This document shows positions 1-7,456 of a stretch of 7,456 nucleotides of DNA, one piece after another. The number at the start of each line of letters is the position of its first letter. Position 1 is the first letter of the stretch. Source of the stretch: Marinilabiliales bacterium (GTDB lineage Bacteria > Bacteroidota > Bacteroidia > Bacteroidales > BM523); contig PKSZ01000608.1 of the NCBI GenBank assembly GCA_002869425.1, positions 1 through 7,456 on the forward strand. The letters run 5' to 3'. Made by a program: the position numbers and the translations under genes. The notes below the pieces were generated by a model, which was given only the letters and a program-made list of their open reading frames with translations, was not told where the DNA came from and did no database searches.

Positions 1-533
1 CCAATAACTTAAATATACAGTTAATGGAAACACAGGTGAAAATTAGTGAATTAAGCTTCAAAAGGGAAAAGGCCACCGTATTACCATCTTTGTCTGCATT
101 CTACAGGCATGAAGAGAAGCTGAATGCTCCGGATTTTAATTTTAGCATACCCGATATGATAGGCTTGTCTTTAAACGTTCCAATTTTTGCCAGTGGTTCA
201 CGAAATTCAAAAATACAACAGGCAAAGCTGGAGCTGGAAAAAACGCGAAATAGTAAAGAGTTGGCAGTACAAGGCATTATTCTTGAATACAACGAAGCTG
301 TTTCAGGGTACAGAAATGCTCTTGATAATTATTATAATCAAAAAGAAAATCTGGGCTTATCAGAAAAAATCTATAATAATAATTTGGCTAAATATAAGGA
401 AGGAACTGTGTCTTCAATTGATCTTACGCAGGCACATAACCAGTTTCTTACTACACAATCGAATTATTTTAATGCCGTAATGGAGTTGTTTTCAGCAAAA
501 AATAAGATAGAAAGTATTTTAAATAACATTTAA
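1..533 (+). CDS. TolC-type outer-membrane efflux channel, C-terminal part (5' end outside window)
   Basis: This is the 3' end of an outer-membrane efflux protein (OEP/TolC family), which forms the exit duct of a tripartite pump. The frame is already open at base 3, ahead of the ATG at 24, so that ATG is internal and the true start lies left of the window; 176 codons are visible. The fragment looks like the second OEP repeat. It has a beta-strand stretch around LSLNVPIFASGSRNSKI, matching the family's typical 'P(I/L)F..G.R...I..A' pattern. Long polar heptad-like helices follow (AKLELEKTRN through YRNALDNYYNQKENL), then the usual 'YKEGTVSSIDLTQAHNQFL' segment near the C-terminus. It ends in TAA, 10 bases before the adaptor gene, so the two are probably co-transcribed. 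The family call is firm; the substrate is unknown. Confidence 0.9.
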   Translation, partial: NNLNIQLMETQVKISELSFKREKATVLPSLSAFYRHEEKLNAPDFNFSIPDMIGLSLNVPIFASGSRNSKIQQAKLELEKTRNSKELAVQGIILEYNEAVSGYRNALDNYYNQKENLGLSEKIYNNNLAKYKEGTVSSIDLTQAHNQFLTTQSNYFNAVMELFSAKNKIESILNNI

Positions 534-543
534 TTGTAGAGAA

Positions 544-1599
544 ATGAGAAGAGTAGTTTTTTTATTGAGCATTCTTGCATTGTTGTCCTCATGTTCTTCT
601 AAGCAGTCAGAGCAGGAGATTACTTCAAATAAGAAGAATTCTGGTGCAGATGCGGTTCCTGTTAAAGTACAGGAAATGAAATACCAGAAATTTTCCAGTT
701 ATTTTGAGGTGAATGGAATTATTGAGGCTGAAAATCAAGCCTTTGTAAGTCCTGAAATCAATGGGCAGATAAAGAGTATTTTGGTTGAAGAAGGACAGCG
801 TGTTTTAAAGGGCCAATTGCTGGTTAAACTAAATACAGAAGTTACACAAAAATCGATTGAAGAATTGAAAACCAGGTTTGATTTAGCGCAAATAGCATTT
901 AATAAGCAAAAGTCTCTTTGGGATCAAAAGATTGGATCAGAAATGCAGTATCTGCAATCCAAAAATAATCTTGAATCATTGGAGAAAAGCCTAGAAACGC
1001 TTGATGCCCAGATGGAAATGGCAAGTATACGTGCGCCTTTTTCAGGCATTGTAGATGAAATATTCCAGAAAGAGGGTGAGATTGCTTCTCCTGGCCGACA
1101 AGTAATTCAATTGGTTAACCTTTCAAATATCATTATCAATGCCGATGTTTCAGAATCATACATTTCAAAAATAAGTAAAGGTGATTCTGTCCTTGTTTCT
1201 TTTCCTTCATATCCAGATATTGAGTTAAAAGTTCCTGTCTTCAGAACAGGAAATATAATTAACCCTAGTAACAGAACTTTTACAGTTCAGCTTAAGATGA
1301 GGAATATTGAGGAAAAGCTAAAGCCTAATCTTATGGCTGTTTTGAAAATAAAGGATTTCGCAGCGGATTCAGTTTTTGTAATTCCATCACTAATAGTCAA
1401 ACAAGATTTGAGTAAGGGAAAATTTATTTTTAAGGTGGTCGAGAACAATGGTGTTAAGGAAGCCAGTAAAACTTACGTAAAAACAGGTATATCAAGTAAT
1501 AATCGAACAGTTATCAAAGAGGGATTGAAAGAGGGAGATGAAATTATTGTAGAAGGTTATAATATGGTATCTACTGGAATCCCTGTTGATATTAGGTAA
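544..1599 (+). CDS. RND efflux periplasmic adaptor (membrane fusion protein), lipoprotein
   Basis: This 351-residue protein is the periplasmic adaptor that couples an RND pump to its outer-membrane channel. Residues 1-16 are a hydrophobic signal peptide ending in a lipobox-like LSSC, so Cys17 would be lipidated. The two lipoyl half-motifs are clear: residues 67-96 (AFVSPEINGQIKSILVEEGQ, then V.KGQLL) and 159-193 (MASIRAPFSGIVDEIFQKEG, then a QLVNL end). Between them, about 100-158, is a short alpha-helical hairpin. A beta-barrel (about 195-270, with the typical PNLMA turn at 261-265) and a membrane-proximal domain (about 275-350, ending GLKEGDEIIVEGYNMVSTG) follow. The ATG at 544 is chosen because it gives a complete signal peptide and lies 10 bases after the channel gene. 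No Shine-Dalgarno sequence is visible, as is usual in Bacteroidota. The pump gene starts 29 bases downstream. Substrate is unknown. Confidence 0.93.
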   Translation: MRRVVFLLSILALLSSCSSKQSEQEITSNKKNSGADAVPVKVQEMKYQKFSSYFEVNGIIEAENQAFVSPEINGQIKSILVEEGQRVLKGQLLVKLNTEVTQKSIEELKTRFDLAQIAFNKQKSLWDQKIGSEMQYLQSKNNLESLEKSLETLDAQMEMASIRAPFSGIVDEIFQKEGEIASPGRQVIQLVNLSNIIINADVSESYISKISKGDSVLVSFPSYPDIELKVPVFRTGNIINPSNRTFTVQLKMRNIEEKLKPNLMAVLKIKDFAADSVFVIPSLIVKQDLSKGKFIFKVVENNGVKEASKTYVKTGISSNNRTVIKEGLKEGDEIIVEGYNMVSTGIPVDIR

Positions 1600-1628
1600 T
1601 AGATTGATAGCAAATAACATTATAGATA

Positions 1629-4600
1629 ATGGAAAAGGAAAGAGAAGAAAAGCAAAAAACGGTAAGGGATTTTAAACTGACTACGCTTGCATTAAAAAAC
1701 AGGACGTCGATATTTCTTCTTACTCTGTTTTTGGTTGTTTTTGGTATAATGTCATACCGTTCAATGCCTAAAGAGCTATTCCCTGACATTGTTATGCCCT
1801 ATGTAATGGTTCAGACAGTATATCCCGGAAATCCACCGGTCGATATTGAAAATCTAATTACAAGGCCTCTTGAAAAAGAGATTGAGACGGTTTCGGGAAT
1901 AAAAACCCTGAAATCTACTTCTTCTCAGGATGCATCTATGGTTTTTGTAGAGTTTAATTCGAATGTGGAAATAAAGGATGCACTATCGGATGTTAAAGAT
2001 GCAGTAGATAAAGCAATGAGTGATTTGCCTAATGATTTGCCTTCCGATCCTATGGTAATGGATGTAGATTTTTCTGAATTCCCAATTATTAACATCAACC
2101 TTTCTGGAGATTATAGCATTGAAGAATTGAAAGATTATGCTGAAGTTTTGGAGGAAGAAATTGAGAAAGTTACAGAGGTTTCAAAAGTTAACATCCAGGG
2201 AGTAAACGAAAGGGAAGTAAAAATTAATGTGGATTTGCTTAAGCTTGAGGCTTATAATCTTGGATTTCGGGACGTTGAAAATGCCATCGCACAAGAAAAT
2301 GTAAGCATTTCAGGTGGTGAACTGAAAATGAGTAATACGCTGCGTTCTATTCGAACGGTGGGTGAATTTACCAATATTAGCGAGATTGAAAACATCATCG
2401 TTAAGCATGAAAAAGGGAATATTGTTTACCTGAAAGATCTTGCCGAGGTTGTTTATGGATATGAAGACCCAACAAGTTATGCTCGCTTAAATCAGCAGCC
2501 TGTTGTTTCATTGCAGGTTGTGAAGAAGGGTGGCGAGAACTTATTATCTGCTACAGCTCAAATAGAGGAAATTTTAGATAGAGTTCAAGAAGAGCATCTC
2601 CTTCCTGAAGATCTTAATGTTACGATAACGAATGATCAGTCGGATAGAGTGAAAAAGCAGTTGAGCAACTTGGAAAATAGTATGATTATCAGTATTATTT
2701 TTGTTGTGTTGGTTTTGTTTTTCTTTCTGGGAACAAGAAATGCTTTGTTTGTGGGTCTGGCCATTCCATTGTCTATGTTTTTGTCGTTTGTTGTGCTCGA
2801 TTCGTTTGGATTCCAGGTGAATATGATTGTTCTGTTTTCTCTGATTCTGGCCTTGGGAATGTTGGTAGACAATGCAATTGTAGTCGTAGAGAATATTTAC
2901 AGGTTCCTGAATAACGGGTATACCAAAATGCAGGCAGCCAGAAGGGCTGTAGGTGAGATTGCAATTCCAATTATTGCTTCAACAGCCACAACATTGGCAG
3001 CATTTATTGCCTTGGCATTTTGGGACTCAATGATGGGAGAATTTATGAAATACTTACCCATTACATTGATCATTGTTCTTACGTCTTCTTTGTTTGTTGC
3101 ATTGGTAATTATTCCGGTTTTTAGTTCCGTATTTGTAAAGCTGGAAACAAAAGGTGAAGGCCCAAATAAGAAAAAAGCTTATATAATTGCTGGTTCAATA
3201 GCAGTGTTAGGTGCATTATTTCTGGTTACAGGTGTAATGGTACTCGGAAATCTTTTGTTGTTTTTGGCTATTCTGATAGCTCTGAATGCACTGATATTAG
3301 ATAGAATTACCAAATGGTTTCAAAATAAGTTTTTACCCTGGCTTGAGAATTTTTATGATCGAATTTTGCGATTTTCACTAAGAAGGAGGAATCCTGTATA
3401 TATGTTTATAGGAACTGTTATGTTGTTGATATTGACGCTTGTCTTTTTAGGTTTACGATCACCAAAAGTTGAATTCTTTCCAGGAGCTGAACCAACCTAT
3501 ATTAATGTTCTTGCGGAACTACCAATTGGTACGGATATTAAGGAGACAGATTCTTTAATGAATGTCATGGATCAATATGTTACACATTTGCTGAAGCCCA
3601 ATAAACAAATTGTGAAATCTGTTCTTACAAACGTTGGTTCGGGAGCCAAGCTTGAACGAGATATGAGTTCAGCCGGCCAAAGTTCTATGCCTAATAAGGG
3701 TTTAATAACCATTACTTTTATTGATTATGAAGACAGAAATGGTGTGAGCACTTCAGAAATTATGACAACTCTTTCAGATAGTCTTATTGGAAAATACCCT
3801 GGAGTGGTCCTTACAATTGAGAAAAACCGAATGGGGCCACCAACAGGAAAACCTATCAATATTGAAGTTACAGGAAAAGATTTTAATCGGTTGATACTTA
3901 CTGCAGATTCTGTTATGAATCTTGTGGAAACGTCAAATATTGATGGAATTGAAGGCCTAAAGATGGATCTGAAAATTGGTAACCCTGAAATGATTGTTAC
4001 AATAGACAGAGAAAAGGCCAGGCGCTTTGGAATGAGCACTATACAGATTGCCGGTGCACTGCGAACAGCTTTATATGGTAAAGAAATTTCCGATTATAAG
4101 GATGGAGAAGATGAATATCCAATACAGCTTAGATTACAGGATAAATACAGGTATGATGTAGCCTCTTTGATGAATCAAAAAATTATTTTCAGGAATAATA
4201 AAGGTCAGTTGATGAAAATACCAATTTCTGCTGTTGCCGATTATTCTTATGGTACATCCTATGGATCTGTTAAGCGTAAGGAAATGAAAAGGGTTATTAC
4301 GCTGTACTCAAATGTAATTGAAGGATATAATGCCAATGAAATCAACGACAAATTAAAAGATTTACTTGCAGATGTTGATATTTCTGGTTACGAAATTAGC
4401 TTTACTGGTGAGCAGGAAGATATGAAGGATGCCATGGCATTTCTTGAAAAGGCAATGCTAATAGCTGTAGCTTTGATAATTATTATACTGGTAACTCAGT
4501 TTAATTCTATTGTTAAGCCACTGATAATAATGTCTAGTGTTGTGCTCAGTACAATTGGAGTGTTTGGAGGTATTGCAACTTTTAATATGAATATTGTAAT

Positions 4601-5075
4601 TGTAATGACAGGTGTTGGAATCATTTCTCTTGCCGGTGTAGTGGTCAACAACGCCATAGTGCTGATTGATTATATTGAGTTGTTGAAACGACAAAAACGG
4701 GAAGAACTGGGTTTGGAACCCGACGCGTATTTGTCAGTCTCTGTTGCCACCGAGTGCGTGGTTCAGGCAGGAAAAACCAGGTTAAGGCCTGTTTTGCTTA
4801 CAGCTATTACTACAATTTTAGGATTGGTGCCAATGGCACTGGGGGTTAATATTGATTTTGGAACATTGTTTTCAAGTTACGATCCTAATTTTACGGTAGG
4901 TGGCGATATGACTGTAATGTGGGGGCCATTGTCCTGGACTGTTATTTTTGGATTGACGTTTGCAACTTTCCTTACTTTGATAATTGTTCCGGTTATGTAT
5001 AGAATTGTTGTGAGTATTGAAAAAAGGATTAGGAATTTAACCAGTCGGTTAAAAAAGATTGGTGCTTCAGTATAA
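1629..5075 (+). CDS. HAE1-like RND family efflux pump, inner-membrane subunit
   Basis: This 1148-residue proton-driven transporter is longer than AcrB (1049). TM1 spans about 27-43 and is followed by the porter-domain start (PKELFPDIVMPYVMVQTVYP). TM4 carries GMLVDNAIVVVEN, with Asp414 at the AcrB Asp407 position and Asn415 at the Asp408 position. TM10 carries VVVNNAIVLID, with Asn1007 where AcrB has Lys940. Arg1051 and Thr1058 in TRLRPVLLT match AcrB Arg971 and Thr978. This relay set is common in the VDN-type HAE1 branch and is not by itself a sign of inactivity. Two extras stand out: a 41-residue hydrophobic insert (517-557) between TM6 and the amphipathic helix before TM7, and a lengthened TM11-TM12 loop (about 1071-1095, containing SSYDPNFTVGGD). 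The gene starts 29 bases after the adaptor and ends just before a terminator. The family call is firm; drug, metal or lipid specificity cannot be assigned from sequence alone. Confidence 0.95.
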   Translation: MEKEREEKQKTVRDFKLTTLALKNRTSIFLLTLFLVVFGIMSYRSMPKELFPDIVMPYVMVQTVYPGNPPVDIENLITRPLEKEIETVSGIKTLKSTSSQDASMVFVEFNSNVEIKDALSDVKDAVDKAMSDLPNDLPSDPMVMDVDFSEFPIININLSGDYSIEELKDYAEVLEEEIEKVTEVSKVNIQGVNEREVKINVDLLKLEAYNLGFRDVENAIAQENVSISGGELKMSNTLRSIRTVGEFTNISEIENIIVKHEKGNIVYLKDLAEVVYGYEDPTSYARLNQQPVVSLQVVKKGGENLLSATAQIEEILDRVQEEHLLPEDLNVTITNDQSDRVKKQLSNLENSMIISIIFVVLVLFFFLGTRNALFVGLAIPLSMFLSFVVLDSFGFQVNMIVLFSLILALGMLVDNAIVVVENIYRFLNNGYTKMQAARRAVGEIAIPIIASTATTLAAFIALAFWDSMMGEFMKYLPITLIIVLTSSLFVALVIIPVFSSVFVKLETKGEGPNKKKAYIIAGSIAVLGALFLVTGVMVLGNLLLFLAILIALNALILDRITKWFQNKFLPWLENFYDRILRFSLRRRNPVYMFIGTVMLLILTLVFLGLRSPKVEFFPGAEPTYINVLAELPIGTDIKETDSLMNVMDQYVTHLLKPNKQIVKSVLTNVGSGAKLERDMSSAGQSSMPNKGLITITFIDYEDRNGVSTSEIMTTLSDSLIGKYPGVVLTIEKNRMGPPTGKPINIEVTGKDFNRLILTADSVMNLVETSNIDGIEGLKMDLKIGNPEMIVTIDREKARRFGMSTIQIAGALRTALYGKEISDYKDGEDEYPIQLRLQDKYRYDVASLMNQKIIFRNNKGQLMKIPISAVADYSYGTSYGSVKRKEMKRVITLYSNVIEGYNANEINDKLKDLLADVDISGYEISFTGEQEDMKDAMAFLEKAMLIAVALIIIILVTQFNSIVKPLIIMSSVVLSTIGVFGGIATFNMNIVIVMTGVGIISLAGVVVNNAIVLIDYIELLKRQKREELGLEPDAYLSVSVATECVVQAGKTRLRPVLLTAITTILGLVPMALGVNIDFGTLFSSYDPNFTVGGDMTVMWGPLSWTVIFGLTFATFLTLIIVPVMYRIVVSIEKRIRNLTSRLKKIGASV

Positions 5076-5079
5076 CACG

Positions 5080-5112
5080 AAGGCGGTGGTTTTTCCATCG
5101 CCTTTTTGTTTT
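5080..5112 (+). terminator. Rho-independent terminator of the efflux operon
   Basis: A 10-bp stem (AAGGCGGTGG at 5080-5089 pairing with CCATCGCCTT at 5095-5104, one G-T wobble) encloses a five-T loop. A T-rich tail, TTTGTTTT, follows. It begins five bases after the pump's stop codon, so it should end the channel-adaptor-pump transcript and separate it from the peptidase gene. Confidence 0.9.
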
Positions 5113-5171
5113 CATAGAAACGGAGCCAGTATTTATATAAGATCAGCTTATTTTTATAGAATCGTTTAATG

Positions 5172-5192
5172 ATAAACAGGAGCTTTGTTTAT
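5172..5192. repeat. Perfect 7-bp inverted repeat upstream of the peptidase gene
   Basis: ATAAACA (5172-5178) and TGTTTAT (5186-5192) are exact reverse complements around a 7-base spacer. Beyond one two-base mismatch, three more outer pairs match (TAA 5167-5169 with TTA 5195-5197), giving 10 of 12 paired positions. The right arm overlaps the candidate -33 element, so a regulator-binding site is possible. In AT-rich DNA a repeat this short can also occur by chance, and no run of T follows to make it a terminator. Confidence 0.45.
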
Positions 5193-5213
5193 ATTTATAC
5201 CCAAATAAATTGT
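5184..5213 (+). promoter_or_regulatory. Candidate Bacteroidota-type promoter for the peptidase gene
   Basis: TTTG at 5184-5187 resembles the -33 element of the Bacteroidota housekeeping sigma factor. TAAATTGT at 5206-5213 is a partial match to the -7 consensus TAnnTTTG. The 18-base gap is slightly shorter than usual. A promoter is needed here because a terminator separates the gene from the efflux operon. Transcription would start near 5220, leaving a leader of about 70 bases. The -7 match is imperfect, so this is tentative. Confidence 0.3.
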
Positions 5214-5291
5214 AGTTGGTAAATATTTTAGTACTTCTTGAGATCTGTTAAATTATTTTCCGACCAGTATTAACCAAATAAAATACCAGAA

Positions 5292-7456
5292 ATGAAAAAA
5301 TTCACCTACTTGTTGCTGGCTTTTGCCGCTGTTATTGTTACCGCCTGCTCTCAAAAAGACAATACAACTGTTGACAAGTATCAGGTTATAACCGAAACTG
5401 ATGCAAATGGTTATTCCTATCAGCGTGTAGAAGAAGATCCTATGAAGGCTCGTATTTATACGCTTGATAATGGACTAAAGGTTTATCTTACAGTAAATAA
5501 AGATGAGCCCCGGATTCAGACTTTTATCCCCGTTAAGGCTGGCTCAACATATGATCCTGCTGAGACAACTGGTTTGGCCCACTACTTTGAGCACATGATG
5601 TTCAAAGGAACTTAAAAGTTTGGAACCTCTAACTGGGAGGAAGAAAAGGTATATATAGACCAAATTACTGAGCTCTTTGAACAACATAGGGCAACTACCA
5701 ATGAAGAAGAAAAGCGCGCAATCTATCATAAAATTGATAGCGTTTCTGCAATAGCAGCAAAGTTTGCGATTCCAAATGAATATGATAAATTAATTGCACT
5801 TATCGGAGGTTCAGGAACCAATGCATATACTTCACTGGAACGCACTGTTTATATGTGCGAAATTCCTTCAAATGAACTGGACCGCTGGTTGCAGATTGAG
5901 CGTGAACGATTTGAAAATCTTGTACTAAGACTCTTTCATACGGAACTGGAAACAGTGTATGAAGAGTTTAATATGAGCCAGGATCGCGATTCAAGAAAGG
6001 TTAGACGTGCTATGATGGAGTCTCTTTTTCCAACTCATCCTTATGGAACTCAAACAACACTTGGAAAGGGTGAGCACCTGAAAAACCCATCCATGAAGAA
6101 TATCATGCAATACAAAGCCAAGTATTATGTTCCTAATAATATGGCAATTTGTCTTTCTGGTGACCTTGATTTTGAGAAAACCATTCAATTGATCGACAAG
6201 AATTTTGGTTCTTTACCAAAAAAGGAAGTTGAACCTTTGAATCATCCAAAACAAGATCCTATTACAGGAGTAATTGAAAAGGAAGTTTATGGTCCGGATG
6301 TGGAATATGTAAATATGGGATATCGATTTGATGGTAACCAGTCAATGGATAAAAAATATGTAGTATTGATTGATAATATTTTGAGTAATTCAAGAGCGGG
6401 TTTGATTGATCTCGATCTTGTTCAGAAACAAAAAGTATTGCGCGCAGGGAGTTACAGCTCTTTTTATAAAGACTATGGCACGCACATTATGTATGGAACT
6501 CCACGAGAAGGTCAAACACTTGAAGAAGTGAAAGACCTTATTTTACAAGAGATTGAAAAAATTAAAAAGGGAGAATTTGAAGATTGGTTGCTGGATGCAA
6601 TTATTAAAGATTTCAAATTGAGAGATATCAGAAGTTTAGAAAGAAATGGACGTGCTCATAAATTTGTTGATGCATTTGCAATGGGAACCGATTGGGCAGA
6701 TTATGTAAAGTTTAATGACGATCTGGAGAAAATTACTAAAGAAGAAATTGTAAAGTTTGCAAATGAACATTATAACAACAATTACGTGGTTGTATACAAG
6801 CGAAATGGCGTTGATACTACTGTAATGAAGGTTGATAAGCCACCCATTACACCCGTTGACATCAATCGCGATATCAAATCAGATTTCTTTACAAAGATTG
6901 AAGAACAGAAGACTGAAAAAATAGCTCCTGTATTTCTTGACTTCAAGAAAGAGTTAACCCAGGACAAACTGGCTGAAGGTGTTGATCTGTACTTCCTTGA
7001 AAATAAAACAAACGACATTTTCACTATGCAGTATATTATTGAAATGGGTGGAAATCATAATAAAAAACTCCCTCATGCAATCAATTATCTTGAATACCTG
7101 GGAACAGATAAATATACTGCAGAAGAATTGCAGAAAGAATTCTTTAAGTTGGGTGTTAACTTTGGTGTTTCAGCAGGCGACGATCAGTCATATGTTTATA
7201 TTTCAGGATTGGAAGAGTCACTTGAAGAAGGAGCAAAATTGCTTGAACATCTTCTTTCCAACGCTAAAGTGGATGATGAGGCATATAAAAATTATGTTGA
7301 CGGTGTAATAAAGAAAAGAAACGATCAGAAGCTAAATAAGAACATGATTTTACACTATGCATTGTCGAACTATGCTAAATATGGGCCTAAAAATCCAGCC
7401 ACCGATATTATTCCTGAAGAGGATCTTAGGGCTTTAAATCCTGAAGAGTCGGTAGG
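5292..7456 (+). pseudogene. M16 family zinc peptidase lipoprotein, interrupted by an in-frame stop; 3' end outside window
   Basis: M16 (pitrilysin/insulinase) peptidases are clamshell zinc enzymes that degrade peptides. The first 18 residues are a signal peptide ending VTAC, so Cys19 is probably lipidated and the protein exported. The inverted zinc motif HYFEH is at 97-101 (His97 and His101 as ligands, Glu100 catalytic). Codon 108 is TAA, giving a 107-residue product if read literally. Counting the stop as codon 108, the same frame stays open for 613 more codons. It holds NAYTS at 177-181, the zinc-ligand Glu225 in ETVYEEFNM (with Glu218 matching pitrilysin Glu162), and the YYVPNNMAICLSGDLD motif (278-292) that opens the first M16 C-terminal domain. 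A second, catalytically dead homology unit begins near 540-560. The ATG at 5292 is chosen because it yields the signal peptide. Identity is firm. It remains open whether the gene is truly broken (nonsense allele) or intact with a base-call error. Confidence 0.85.
5613..5615 (+). other. In-frame TAA stop interrupting the M16 peptidase gene
   Basis: The codon lies between ACT (Thr107) and AAG (Lys109), in a region where relatives read FKGT-x-KFGT with x often Lys, Glu, Asp, Ser or Pro. AAA, GAA or CAA would each become TAA by one substitution at base 5613. No frame change is needed to continue. All three other complete gene ends in the window (533, 1599, 5075) also use TAA, so TAA is a normal stop in this organism. 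Confidence 0.9.

Noticed and set aside
1..5075. A novel gene system around the efflux genes.
   Set aside because: The channel-adaptor-pump order, spacing and domain content are standard for an RND operon, and no unfamiliar gene is interspersed.
4458..5098. Antisense reading frames opposite the 3' part of the pump gene.
   Set aside because: They lie inside a strongly conserved RND coding frame, show no recognisable motif and have low-complexity composition (many Asn, Tyr and His), as expected of shadow frames.
5137..5155. A second terminator, ATAAG-atcag-CTTAT followed by T's.
   Set aside because: The stem is only five mostly A-T pairs and would be unstable. The 10-bp hairpin at 5080-5112 already explains termination.
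5613..5615. Programmed recoding of the stop (selenocysteine, pyrrolysine or frameshift).
   Set aside because: The codon is TAA, not TGA or TAG. The downstream frame is the same as the upstream one, so a single frameshift would not help. TAA ends the three other genes, and the following A does not suggest a leaky context.
6979..7308. A 109-codon + strand frame inside the peptidase gene.
   Set aside because: It overlaps the second M16 homology unit in another frame. Its translation matches no family I recognise and reads like a shifted copy of the true frame.
5853..7456. A separate downstream gene starting after the stop.
   Set aside because: The first in-frame ATG after the stop is at residue 188, in the middle of the peptidase domain, with no sign of its own promoter. 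The reading continues one known protein family.

Overview
The window looks like ordinary chromosomal DNA from a member of the Bacteroidota. The sequence is AT-rich, and start codons follow A/T-rich stretches with no clear Shine-Dalgarno sequence. The adaptor and the peptidase carry lipoprotein signal peptides, and the long RND pump has the VDN...N sequence type common in that phylum. The genus cannot be named from this sequence. All genes are on the + strand.

Region 1 (1-5075) is a tripartite RND efflux operon in the order outer-membrane channel, adaptor, pump. It holds the 3' end of a TolC-type channel gene (to 533), a complete lipoprotein membrane-fusion adaptor (544-1599) and a complete HAE1-like inner-membrane RND pump of 1148 residues (1629-5075). 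The gaps are only 10 and 29 bases, so co-transcription from a promoter left of the window is likely. The three products would form one pump spanning both membranes. The substrate cannot be read from the sequence. A strong rho-independent terminator (5080-5112) closes the operon.

Region 2 (5076-5291) is a 216-base intergenic stretch. It contains that terminator, a 7-bp perfect inverted repeat and a weak Bacteroidota-type promoter candidate for the next gene. I see no other gene in it.

Region 3 (5292 to the window end) encodes a secreted lipoprotein of the M16 (pitrilysin/insulinase) zinc peptidase family. It is interrupted by one in-frame TAA at codon 108, seven residues after the HxxEH zinc motif. 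The same frame then continues without another stop for 613 codons to the window edge and retains the family's expected motifs. This is either a recent nonsense mutation or a base-call error, and it is the most notable point here. I did not find a convincing undescribed system; the other findings are modest structural or regulatory observations.
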